DNA from: CAVXZE01 sp964615365
GTDB lineage: Bacteria > Myxococcota_A > UBA9160 > UBA6930
Length of the DNA: 64,000 nucleotides
Assembly (NCBI GenBank): GCA_964615365.1
Contig: CAZTOU010000021.1
Span: forward strand, 1-64,000
Reading direction: 5' to 3'
The position numbers and the translations under genes are program-made. Every line of letters starts with the position of its first letter. Within the stretch, counting starts at the first letter, position 1. The notes below the pieces were generated by a model. It was not told the DNA's origin. It was given only the letters and a program-made list of their open reading frames with translations, and did not search any database. Positions 1 to 8,473 of the stretch are shown here, piece after piece.

Positions 1-398
1 GCGAGCCAGGCGGGCGCTGAATAATGCCCCAACAGCGTGAATCACATCACTAGTTTGGGTTGACATAAGCCGAGAACGCAGCCCTTCCCGGTAGCGAATC
101 GTCGGTCGCCCGGCACGCCCCGGCCTCGGCGGGACAGAGCATAGCCCAGCGGCTCTCGGGAACGGATCCCAGCGCAACCTCGCGAGTGGACGGCTGTCTT
201 GGCTCTTCCGATCCTCGAGGCTGCGCGCACTCGCTTCTTTTCCCGGGGTCTTCCTACGATGCTGCCTCCACCGACCACCATAGGGGCGTTCCCTGCGATT
301 TCCTGTTATCACGGAACGGCTGGACTTCCCTTCCGTGGCAACCGAGCCACCACGGTTGCGTTCATCGCAACACACCTGGAGACCCGTAGAGGTAACCC
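1..398. other. 5' flank without a recognisable gene
   Basis: No convincing coding sequence is seen on either strand; the short open frames here lack ribosome sites and recognisable motifs. The stretch presumably carries the promoter and leader of the corrinoid-protein gene that starts at 399. I looked for a cobalamin riboswitch (B12 box) because the downstream genes use corrinoid, but found no convincing match by eye. Confidence 0.5.
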
Positions 399-1076
399 AT
401 GGATGAACTTCTGACCGCGGTTGCAGCAGCCATCGATGACATGGATCTGGATGGAATCGAAGAGCGTGTTCGAGCCTGTCTGCGATACGGGATCGAGCCC
501 GAAGAGATCATCGAAAGAGGGATCAGCCCGGGATTGGACGTCGTTGGAAGGAAATTCGAAGAAGGAGAGTACTTTCTGGGAGACCTGGTCATGGCGGGGG
601 AAGTCGTCAAGGAAGGGATGAAATCCGTGGAGGCGGTGATCGACCCTGCAACATCGAGCCGAAAAGGGAAGATCATCCTCGCCACCGTGGAGGGAGACAT
701 CCACGAAATCGGCAAGAACGTCCTCGGCATGATCCTCTCGGCCGCAGGCTGGGAGGTGATCGACCTCGGCGTCAACGTCCCGGCTTCCACCATCGTCGAT
801 GCAGTGAACACCACCGGTTCCCGACTGATCGGGCTGTCGGTCTTGCTGACGACCATGATTGGCGCCATCGACCAAGTGGTTGCGGAGCTCTCCCAAGCAG
901 GCCTGCGTGAGGACGTGAGAGTCGCCATCGGCGGCGCCTGTTGTTCTCAGCGGTTGGCTGACGAGCTGGGCGTCGACGCCTACGGTGAAACCGCCGTCGA
1001 GGGTACCCGGATCTTCGAACGCTTGAGCAATTCGCTTCCCAAGCCGACGCCGGATTCCCCGGAGAGGTCCGAATGA
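399..1076 (+). CDS. Corrinoid (B12)-binding methyltransferase protein, MtaC/MtbC type
   Basis: 225 aa. It carries the methyl group on a bound corrinoid between two methyltransferases, in the cytoplasm. The N-terminal ~85 residues look like the helical methionine-synthase B12-binding cap. The C-terminal Rossmann-like domain shows the base-off cobalamin motif GDIHEIGKNV (about residues 105-114), whose His is the lower axial ligand, and the later IGGACCS loop. Length matches stand-alone corrinoid proteins. AGAGG lies 6 bases before the ATG. It overlaps the next gene by 4 bases (ATGA), so the two are translationally coupled. The methyl donor cannot be told from sequence; trimethylamine, methanol, methoxy compounds and betaines are all family options. 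Confidence 0.9.
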   Translation: MDELLTAVAAAIDDMDLDGIEERVRACLRYGIEPEEIIERGISPGLDVVGRKFEEGEYFLGDLVMAGEVVKEGMKSVEAVIDPATSSRKGKIILATVEGDIHEIGKNVLGMILSAAGWEVIDLGVNVPASTIVDAVNTTGSRLIGLSVLLTTMIGAIDQVVAELSQAGLREDVRVAIGGACCSQRLADELGVDAYGETAVEGTRIFERLSNSLPKPTPDSPERSE

Positions 1077-2239
1077 CCCCTACAGAACGCATTCTGGCTG
1101 TCCTGGACGGCAAGAAGGTAGATCGTCTCCAGACGTTCTACCCCGGTTTCGACGCCTGGCCGACCCAGCAGGTTCTGGGCAAGCCACTGATATCCGGAGA
1201 GGCCATCTTCGCCAATCCCGTCAGCCGCAAGATCCTCGATAGGTGGGGACCCAAGCTGACTCGTTGGGTGGTGGATCCGGCGATCAACGCCGACTTCATG
1301 AAGGCGATCCAGGCTGCGGTTGCGTTGGGCTTCGACCTGGTCTGGGTGGGCCCCACGGAAGGTCAGGTCATGGTCCAGGACTCCCACACGCTGCTGCGAT
1401 ATTCGGGATCCTACTATGAACTCACCGTAGATGGTCATGGCAACATGTATTACATGTACAGAGAGCCGGCCATCACCTCACCCGAAGCCTTCGAGGAATG
1501 GCCCCACTTCGTCGACCCCCGGGATGCGGCCCAGCAGGCATACGACTTCCATCTCGGGTCGCTGGCGAAGTACGGAGACAGGATCTGCCTGATGCCCCAG
1601 GTCCAGGGCATCCACGAGACCATGGTGCTGTCCCTGGGCTTCGTGAACATGGCCGTCTTCGTCCGACGAGAGCCGCAGTTGATCCAGCGATTCGTCGAGT
1701 ATCTCGAAGACTACGCCATGAGTCTCTGCATGGCCGTAATGGATGCAGGCGTCAAGGTCATACTCCTCGGAGACGACTTCTCGAACAAGACAGGACCTTC
1801 GATGAATCCGAGAATCAACGACGAGCTGTTCGGAGAGCCGTATCAGAGAATCACGACAGCGGTTCACCAACGAGGCGGAAGGGTGATCATTCATTCCTGC
1901 GGCGACAATACCAAGATGTTCGAGCTCTTCATCAAATGGGGGTTCGATGGTGGGCACGCCTACGAGAACACATCCAACGTGGACATCTACGAGGAGAAGA
2001 AACGCCACGGCGATCGGTTCACGATCGTCGGTGGTGTTGGCGTCGACTACCTGCTGACCGAGCGCTCGAAGCCCCATGAGGTCGAGGAGACGGTGAGGCA
2101 GCTGATTCGAGCACTCGCCCCGAGCGGGCGGTTCATCATTGGCCCTGTTCACACCCATCCGGACATGGACATCTCCAAGGTGAGGATCATGGTGAACACC
2201 GTCCGCGAGCACGGCAATTACCCGATGACGTCGACTTGA
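1073..2239 (+). CDS. Uroporphyrinogen decarboxylase-family (MtaA/CmuA-like) corrinoid methyltransferase
   Basis: 388 aa with a UroD-type TIM barrel. In this family the members next to corrinoid proteins move methyl groups to or from the corrinoid rather than making haem. The sequence shows the HSCGDNTKMFELFIKWGFDG segment near residue 280, with a His and Cys in the place where methyltransferase members bind zinc. The start overlaps the corrinoid-protein stop (ATGA), giving a two-gene methyl-transfer unit. No activation protein (RamA-like) or second methyltransferase is seen beside it, so the acceptor is unknown. A haem-pathway HemE role is unlikely given the partner gene and the low resemblance to the HemE N-terminus. 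Confidence 0.85.
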   Translation: MTPTERILAVLDGKKVDRLQTFYPGFDAWPTQQVLGKPLISGEAIFANPVSRKILDRWGPKLTRWVVDPAINADFMKAIQAAVALGFDLVWVGPTEGQVMVQDSHTLLRYSGSYYELTVDGHGNMYYMYREPAITSPEAFEEWPHFVDPRDAAQQAYDFHLGSLAKYGDRICLMPQVQGIHETMVLSLGFVNMAVFVRREPQLIQRFVEYLEDYAMSLCMAVMDAGVKVILLGDDFSNKTGPSMNPRINDELFGEPYQRITTAVHQRGGRVIIHSCGDNTKMFELFIKWGFDGGHAYENTSNVDIYEEKKRHGDRFTIVGGVGVDYLLTERSKPHEVEETVRQLIRALAPSGRFIIGPVHTHPDMDISKVRIMVNTVREHGNYPMTST

Positions 2240-2270
2240 TGTGGGACTGGACGTCGACGGGAGGCGCCGA

Positions 2271-4532
2271 ATGAGAGGACTTCTGATCGCGGCCCTGGGT
2301 GGACTGGCTCTCATGGGACTCGCGATTCTCGCCCTCGGGCTCGGGTGGCTCGGGCGACACGAAGGTCCGGGCCAGGTCACGGAGGTTGCGCTACCGATGG
2401 CTCTGGTCGACGAAAGGGAGGCGAACGACGGAAAAGCGGCGCGGAGCGTCGGCACCCGGGACGCCAAGCAGATCCTCTTCGGCGATCTACACGTTCACAC
2501 CACCTTTTCTTCGGACGCCTTCGTGATGAGCCTGCCACTCGTTTCGGGCGAAGGCGCGCATCCCCCTGCCGACGCCTGTGATTTCGCCCGCCACTGTGCG
2601 GCGCTGGACTTCTGGTCGATCAACGATCACGCGGAATCCCTGACGCCGGAGCACTGGCGCGAAACCATCGAGAGCATCCGACGCTGCAATTCCGTGGCCA
2701 CGGACCAGGGCGATCCGGACGTGGTTGCGTTTCTCGGCTGGGAATGGACTCAGGACGGCTCGTTACCTGCAAACCACTGGGGGCACAAGAACATCGTCTT
2801 GCGCGATACGGACGAGGCGGGGATTCCGGCGCGACCGATCGGCGCTCTCCTGCCCGACGGCGACATCGTAGCGCTTCCCCTGCTGGCCCGGGCCGGTCTC
2901 GCCGTTCTCATGCGCGACCGGCGGACGCTCGATTTCACCCGCTTCCTGCGCGAGAACGCCGCCCTCCCTCTCTGCGAAGCCGGCGTCCCGGTGCGTGAGC
3001 TCCCGGCGTCCTGCAGGGAAGCCACACGCACTCCTGCCGAGCTCTTCGCCAAGCTCGACGAGTGGGGCGTCGAATCGATCGTCATTCCGCATGGCACCGC
3101 CTGGGGGAATACGGCACCCTCGGGAGCCTCCTGGGAGACACAGATCGGCGGCGAACAGGACGATCCAGCACGCCAAACGCTCGTCGAGGTGTACTCCGGC
3201 CACGGAAACTCCGAGGAGTATCGCGACTTCTCCGCTGTCGTTCTGGACGATTCGGGCGAAGCGACTTGTCCGCCCCCCCAGCCTGGACCCAGCGGATTTC
3301 TTCCCAATTGCTGGCGCGCCGGCGAGATCATCTTTGCGCGCTGTGCGGACGCGGGTCTGCCGGAGGAAGAGTGCGAAGAACGAGCCGCCACCGCCCGACG
3401 CAACCACGTCGCGGGCGGGAAGTCCGGCTTCCGCACCGTACTCGGCACTTCTGTCGAGGATTGGCTGGACGCCGGGCAGTGCCGAGATTGCTTCCTGCCG
3501 GCCTTCGACTACCGGCCGCGGATGTCGGCCCAGTACATGGTCGTGCGAAGGAGATTCGACGGCGGTCAACCCGTCGGCCAACGCCTCGGATTCATCGCCT
3601 CGAGCGACAACCATACGGCGCGCCCGGGAACGGGATACAAGGAGTTCGATCGCAGTGAGATGACGGAGAGCAAGGGACCGAGAGCCGGCGCGCCCGACTT
3701 CCTGGGTAGCGTGAATCAGCCCGAGCCCCGGTCGGTGCCGCTCGACGAGCAGCCGTCGATGCCCTTCGCCAGCCGTGACGTCGAACGCATGTCCTCGTTC
3801 TTGACGACCGGAGGGTTGGTTGCCATCCATGCCGCGGGGCGCGATCGGGATTCGATCTGGCAGGCCATCAAACGGCGCGAGGTCTACGGCACGAGCGGAG
3901 ACCGCATCTTGCTGTGGTTCGACCTCATCAATGCGGCGCCGCCGGTTGGGGAGGCGAAGGTAGCGGTCGCACCGATGGGCTCGGAGATCGTCTTGAACGG
4001 CATTCCTCGTTTTCGTGTTCGCGCGGTCGGCGCGCGGAAACAGCAACCCGGTTGCCCCGAGAGTTCGCTCGAGGCTCTCGGCGCGGACCGACTCTACGAT
4101 CTCTGCCGGGGTGAGTGTCATCACCCTTCGGACGAACGGCGTCGCATCACGCGAATCGAAGTCGTCCGGCTGCGGCCGCAGGTGCGCGAAGACGAGCCGA
4201 TCGGAACCTTGATCGAAGACCCCTGGCGGACCTTCGCCTGCCCGGCCGATGAGGGCGGCTGTGCGGTCGAATTCGAAGATCCGGACTTCTCGCGCGACGG
4301 GCGCGACTCCGTCTACTACGTTCGCGCGATCGAGGAGCCCAGTCTGGCCGTGAACGGGCACAACCTCCGCTGCTCCTACGACGAGCAAGGGAACTGTGTC
4401 TCGCTGGATCCCTGTCACGGAGACGATGCGAAGACCCCCTACCAGGACGACTGTCTCGCCGAGATCGAGGAGCGCGCCTGGTCGTCGCCGATCTGGGTCG
4501 ATCAGCCCAACCCTGCCGTCGTCACGCCATGA
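2271..4532 (+). CDS. DUF3604 (PHP-like) metal-dependent hydrolase, membrane-anchored, copy 1
   Basis: 753 aa from ATG 2271, preferred over in-frame GTG 2241 because GGGAGG sits 7 bases upstream. A single N-terminal hydrophobic helix (about residues 4-27) should export and anchor it. The domain begins at KQILFGDLHVHTTFSSDAF (about residue 65); the HxH pair, NDHAES and later SSDNHTARPG are the metal-ligand type motifs of DUF3604, a relative of PHP phosphoesterases. Many paired cysteines suggest folding outside the cytoplasm. The substrate of the family is unknown. It follows the methyltransferase gene by only 31 bases, so it may be co-transcribed. A clear paralogue lies at 60133-62385. Confidence 0.85.
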   Translation: MRGLLIAALGGLALMGLAILALGLGWLGRHEGPGQVTEVALPMALVDEREANDGKAARSVGTRDAKQILFGDLHVHTTFSSDAFVMSLPLVSGEGAHPPADACDFARHCAALDFWSINDHAESLTPEHWRETIESIRRCNSVATDQGDPDVVAFLGWEWTQDGSLPANHWGHKNIVLRDTDEAGIPARPIGALLPDGDIVALPLLARAGLAVLMRDRRTLDFTRFLRENAALPLCEAGVPVRELPASCREATRTPAELFAKLDEWGVESIVIPHGTAWGNTAPSGASWETQIGGEQDDPARQTLVEVYSGHGNSEEYRDFSAVVLDDSGEATCPPPQPGPSGFLPNCWRAGEIIFARCADAGLPEEECEERAATARRNHVAGGKSGFRTVLGTSVEDWLDAGQCRDCFLPAFDYRPRMSAQYMVVRRRFDGGQPVGQRLGFIASSDNHTARPGTGYKEFDRSEMTESKGPRAGAPDFLGSVNQPEPRSVPLDEQPSMPFASRDVERMSSFLTTGGLVAIHAAGRDRDSIWQAIKRREVYGTSGDRILLWFDLINAAPPVGEAKVAVAPMGSEIVLNGIPRFRVRAVGARKQQPGCPESSLEALGADRLYDLCRGECHHPSDERRRITRIEVVRLRPQVREDEPIGTLIEDPWRTFACPADEGGCAVEFEDPDFSRDGRDSVYYVRAIEEPSLAVNGHNLRCSYDEQGNCVSLDPCHGDDAKTPYQDDCLAEIEERAWSSPIWVDQPNPAVVTP

Positions 4533-4737
4533 GGCCATCGAGGTCGAGGGGGCGCGGTGCGGCCAGGACACACGATGCAGCTGGGCTGGTGACCGAAGAA
4601 GACCAAGATGCGTTCCCTGGCGTCTACGAGATGACGAGCGGAGCAGAGGAGGGATTCAGGGTAACCTATCAGCTCGGCACGCCGGCGAGAGCTGAGCGGG
4701 TGCGATGGGGGCCAGTAGAAGCGAGGACCCGAGAGAG

Positions 4738-6354
4738 ATGAGCGAAGAAAGATGCGATGTCGTCATAATCGGCGCCGGTGTTGCTGGCATGTCAGCGGCG
4801 GCTCTCCTGGCAAAGGATTTCCGGCAGAGGGTCGTGGTCCTCGAACAGGCGCCCTTCATAGGCGGCCGCACGTTCACCGTCGTCGGCAAAGGCAACAGGG
4901 TCGTTATCGATGGCATCGAGATGGACGCGCGCGAGTTTCAAAAGGCGCTTGGCTACGCGCGCATCATCTTGGGCAAGTGCACGCCCGACATAAAGACCAT
5001 TTTCGAGAACTGCTTGCTCGACGGTCTGACCTTCGAGGGCGGCGGGCACGGACTCTTCTGGGGTGAAAAGAGCCGGGTCCAGTGCGTACTCAACCATATC
5101 GGAGAGCACATTCACATGCCGCTCAACAAGGGCTTCGCCTTCGTGAAATGGAACGGTGAGGGCAAGCCCGGCACCTCTTTTCAGGTAAAGAAAGGGAAGC
5201 CATACGAGTGGATGAGCCCTGAAGGCTACCGCAGGACCGTGGAGCAGCTCCATGCCATGGCGACGCTCTCGCGCGAGGAGCTTGCGAGCCTGATGAGCAT
5301 CTCGTTGCAGGACTGGCTCGAGCGGCGCGACCTGCACCCCGAAGCCTACGACTACATCAAAGTCCTGGCCGCCTCACAGACCGTGCAGGCCGAGCCGGCC
5401 ATGACGCCGGCCGCCGACTTTCTCGGCTATATGGCGATTGCCCGCGAGATCGGTATGAACCTCGTCACCGGATCGGTTGCAACGGTCGGCGGGCAGGGGC
5501 CGATAGGAATTCCACTGAAGATGGAAGAGGTCTTGCGGACCCACGGCGGCGACGTACGGCGCAATACTCCGGTACACGAGGTCTTGGTCGAGGGAGGTCG
5601 TGTCACTGGCGTGGTCTGCGAGGGAAAAGATGAGCGAAGGACGATCAACGCCGACCGGGTGGTGTGCACGATTCCATCCAGACACATGTTCAAAGTTCTT
5701 CCCAAGCAGGTATTTCCGCCCGACTGGGTGAGCAGGCTCGAAACCGAGTACTGGGGCGCCGGCATCATGACCGGCTGGGGCGTGTTCAAGAGGTCGATCT
5801 GGCGCGATGTCGGGATCGAGCCCAGCAGCTTCATTTTCATGCCCGGCATCATTCGCGAAGGCTACATCGGTGCCGTCGACATGGTGATGACGGAGATCAC
5901 CGCCTGGGACGACGGCAGAGCCGGACGCGGGCCCGACGGTAAGCACGACTTCGTCTTCTCGACGGCCCTGACCGATCGAGAGATGCGCGATCCTGCCAAG
6001 GTCAACAGGGTGATCGAGACGTGCGAAGCGTGGGGCCGGGCGACGTTTCCGAGCTGGGACGAGGATATGGAGTTCATGATCTGGACGCCGGCTCCCGAGG
6101 GATACGGCATCTGGCGTCCGGTGGGAAGCGAGCGGCCCGACGTCAAATCACCCTTCGTCGACGGGCTCTATCTCGCTGGCGATCAATACGGCAGGCGTCT
6201 TTGGGGCGGTGGGGTGGACGGCGCGGCGCTGTCAGCCGTGCTTTGCGTCGATGCAATGATGGACAGCAAGCTGGAAGAGAAGATCTTCCCGCCTTACCAC
6301 CGCGGCATCCCGGAGGTGACCCGCTCCCCTCAGTTCGGTCCAGAGGGAATGTGA
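4738..6354 (+). CDS. FAD-dependent oxidoreductase (amine oxidase / phytoene desaturase-like)
   Basis: 538 aa from ATG 4738 (MSEERCD); an upstream ATG at 4705 is less likely because the FAD motif normally lies close to the N-terminus. The dinucleotide fold VVIIGAGVAGMSAAALLA is at residues 7-24, followed by the second FAD-contacting patch GGRTFT. The C-terminal LYLAGDQYGRRLWGGG is the usual second FAD-binding segment of this superfamily. It probably dehydrogenates an amine, carotenoid or ring substrate; nothing in the sequence decides which. It lies 205 bases after the DUF3604 gene on the same strand and is followed by a decayed mobile-element region. Confidence 0.8.
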   Translation: MSEERCDVVIIGAGVAGMSAAALLAKDFRQRVVVLEQAPFIGGRTFTVVGKGNRVVIDGIEMDAREFQKALGYARIILGKCTPDIKTIFENCLLDGLTFEGGGHGLFWGEKSRVQCVLNHIGEHIHMPLNKGFAFVKWNGEGKPGTSFQVKKGKPYEWMSPEGYRRTVEQLHAMATLSREELASLMSISLQDWLERRDLHPEAYDYIKVLAASQTVQAEPAMTPAADFLGYMAIAREIGMNLVTGSVATVGGQGPIGIPLKMEEVLRTHGGDVRRNTPVHEVLVEGGRVTGVVCEGKDERRTINADRVVCTIPSRHMFKVLPKQVFPPDWVSRLETEYWGAGIMTGWGVFKRSIWRDVGIEPSSFIFMPGIIREGYIGAVDMVMTEITAWDDGRAGRGPDGKHDFVFSTALTDREMRDPAKVNRVIETCEAWGRATFPSWDEDMEFMIWTPAPEGYGIWRPVGSERPDVKSPFVDGLYLAGDQYGRRLWGGGVDGAALSAVLCVDAMMDSKLEEKIFPPYHRGIPEVTRSPQFGPEGM

Positions 6355-6613
6355 GAGAAGCGCTGGGTGTGAGCCTGCCCCCTTGGTTGGTCCAGCCTGG
6401 TGCTCTTCTTCTCAGCCTTGAGAACACAGTTCCGGCGCAACGCCCGGATCTGCGCCGCAAACACCGCCGGCGGCACATCCCCCAGCCAACCTCCGGGCTC
6501 CGAATTGGCCCCGTTCCCCCGCCAGCGAACTCCCCACACCGCTGGTACGAATCCGCGCGAGGTTCGTGCTGGACGGGGACCTCAGGACGTCGCCCAAGAG
6601 GGTGTACATACCT

Positions 6614-6673
6614 GATAAGAGCGGCCAATTCGTGATCAGCAGGTCGGCGGTTCGGGTTCGCCCGTCGGCTCCA
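6614..6673 (+). pseudogene. 3' fragment of a tRNA-Thr-like gene (possible attachment scar)
   Basis: The last ~60 bases read like the 3' part of a tRNA: the end of a D stem (GAGC), an anticodon region with TTCGTGA, the variable bases AGGTC, a T-arm GGCGG-TTCGGGT-TCGCC, the 3' acceptor strand CGTCGGC, a discriminator T and CCA (6671-6673). This resembles tRNA-Thr(CGT) ends. The 5' acceptor strand (GCCGACG expected) and the first half of the D arm are missing, and the anticodon stem no longer pairs, so it should not be functional. A tRNA 3' end beside transposase debris is typical of an integration scar. Recognition was by eye. Confidence 0.5.
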
Positions 6674-6787
6674 CAATCCTACGGTTAGAGAGCTTTTTAC
6701 CTGTCCCCGAGGCCCATGGGCGCTGGATTGACAGCAACGTGACAGCTACCCGGAGCGGTTCGCGTACCTACGGTAGGTGCTCGCGCC

Positions 6788-7192
6788 TCAGGCAGCCAGA
6801 CGCTCGTAGTGCCGGTACAGACCGCCGGCCTCGACCACCTCAACGACCCCGCCGACCTCCGGCGGCTGCACAGCCCGGGGCTCAGGGCAATCCATCTCCA
6901 AGGACTGGTGGCAGCGCCCGCGTCGGTCGTGGGCGAGAATGATCAGGACGAAGAGCACATTGAAGCGAACCGTCGAGACGGTGAAGAAGTCCAGCGATAC
7001 CAGCTCCTTCATGTGGTTGGAGAGAAACGCCCGCCACGCCGGCGACGGCGGCTTGCATTGACGGACCCGGTACTTCTCCACGGTGGACTTGGCGACGTCA
7101 ATGCCGAGCTTCCGCAGCTCGCCCCTGATCCGCGGGGATCCCCACGAGGGATCGGACTCTGACATCTTCCGGATAAGATCGCGGACCTCCAC
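6788..7192 (-). pseudogene. Integrase-core (rve) transposase remnant, internally deleted
   Basis: The open frame (134 aa) starts with WGSPRIRGELRKLGIDVAKS, the helix-turn-helix part of an integrase-core transposase, continues through LVSLDFFTVSTVRFNVLFVL with the first catalytic Asp, then jumps after LAHDRRGR to the family's extreme C-terminus (PEPRAVQPPEVGG ... YERLAA). The section holding the second Asp and the Glu is gone, so it cannot be active. Upstream (7193-7300) other frames hold more degraded transposase-like sequence. No clear terminal inverted repeats were found. Confidence 0.7.
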
Positions 7193-7399
7193 GGCTGAGG
7201 GCGCACCTCGGTAAGTGTGCGTGATTCGGCGAGAATCGGGTTCTCGGGACCCATAGCTGGGAGGAGGATCCAGCTTGACGAATTATGTACACGATGTATA
7301 TTTGCCCACCGGCGGCCCGGGCCGCGCGCAGCGAGGGATCGAGCGTCGCGCGGCACCCGCCCGGGACAGCGTGTCAAGAGTGGGTGCAAAGGAGGTCTC

Positions 7400-8467
7400 A
7401 TGTACCGAAGTCTGGAGACGCCGAGGGATTGGACTGAGCACATGACCGAGCTGCTCATGACCCAGGGCGTTCCGCTCGTGGGAGTGAGCACCAAGGAGAC
7501 GCTGGCAGGCGGACCGCCCTCCACCGATCTGGAGTACGTGCTTCCGGGCGCGAAGTCGGCCATCACCTTCGCCGTTCCACTCGACCAGGAGAAGATCGAG
7601 CTCTACCTCTCGAAGCAGGATCACGCCGGCCATCAGGACGACAACACCCACACGAATGCCTACGTGAGCGGCCTCGCCGCGCAGGGCGCGGCCTTCCTCG
7701 ACCAGAGGGGCCATCCCTCGTTCGGGTGCTGCGCCAACGCCGTCTACCGGAAGGACGCGCCGAACGGCATGGGCGACTTCCTGCCGGACATCTCCCACCG
7801 CTACCTGGCGGTGCGCTCGGGTATCGGCTGGTTCGGGTTCTCGGGCAACGTCATCACCAAGGACTACGGCGCCGCCGTCATCCTCGGCACCGTCGTGACC
7901 ACGGTCGAGATGGAGCCCACCGAGCCGCTTCCGCCCGATGACAAGTACTGCGACGACTGCAAGCTCTGCCTCGCCTCCTGCAACTCGGGCCTGATGGAGA
8001 AGAAGGAGCGAACGACCGTGGCCGTGGGCGGCGTCGACTTCAGCTACTCCAAGCGCAAGACATACCGCCGCTGCGACCTCGTCTGCGGCGGCTTCACGGG
8101 GCTCTCGAAGAACGGGAAGTGGTCCACCTGGTCTCCGGGGCGTTTCGAGATTCCCGAGTCTGACGAAGAGTTCACGCCCGTGCTGGCGGAGACCGTCATC
8201 GCATCGGCACCGCGGCCGTCGCTCCCGGGCGGATTCCACCACCCCGCCATGCCCGGCCGGCGCAAGATCAACTTCACCTGCGGCAACTGCCAGCTTCTCT
8301 GCCATCCCGACAAGGAGGAGCGCAATCGGCGCTACAAGATGCTCACGGAGAGCGGTGTGGTGATCCAGAATGCCGACGGCTCGCTGGAGGCCGTGGCGCC
8401 CAAGATCGCCGAGAAGTACGTCTCCGAGCTGCCGGACGAGCAGCGGGCGATGTACGAGAAGGTCTGA
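7400..8467 (+). CDS. QueG-like / reductive-dehalogenase-like Fe-S reductase
   Basis: 355 aa from ATG 7400, behind an AAAGGAGG site. It resembles epoxyqueuosine reductase and reductive dehalogenase C-terminal regions, which use cobalamin and iron-sulfur clusters for reductions. A CDDCKLCLASC cluster motif (CxxCxxCxxxC, about residues 183-193) is followed by a second cysteine group with CGNCQLLCHP (about residues 294-303). The segment around IGWFGFSGNVITKDYGAAV matches the corrinoid-side region of the family. There is no Tat signal, so it should be cytoplasmic. True QueG is unlikely to look this divergent; a role in reducing a B12-dependent or redox partner is more likely. It lies 6 bases upstream of the selenoperoxiredoxin gene. 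Confidence 0.7.
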   Translation: MYRSLETPRDWTEHMTELLMTQGVPLVGVSTKETLAGGPPSTDLEYVLPGAKSAITFAVPLDQEKIELYLSKQDHAGHQDDNTHTNAYVSGLAAQGAAFLDQRGHPSFGCCANAVYRKDAPNGMGDFLPDISHRYLAVRSGIGWFGFSGNVITKDYGAAVILGTVVTTVEMEPTEPLPPDDKYCDDCKLCLASCNSGLMEKKERTTVAVGGVDFSYSKRKTYRRCDLVCGGFTGLSKNGKWSTWSPGRFEIPESDEEFTPVLAETVIASAPRPSLPGGFHHPAMPGRRKINFTCGNCQLLCHPDKEERNRRYKMLTESGVVIQNADGSLEAVAPKIAEKYVSELPDEQRAMYEKV

Positions 8468-8473
8468 ATCCAC

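Noticed and set aside
2241..2270. GTG start of DUF3604 copy 1
   Set aside because: ATG 2271 has the better-placed GGGAGG and starts directly at the anchor helix.
2763..4571. 602-codon open frame antisense to DUF3604 copy 1
   Set aside because: GC-rich codon-position shadow: no start site, repetitive charged sequence and no domain, whereas the + strand has clear motifs.
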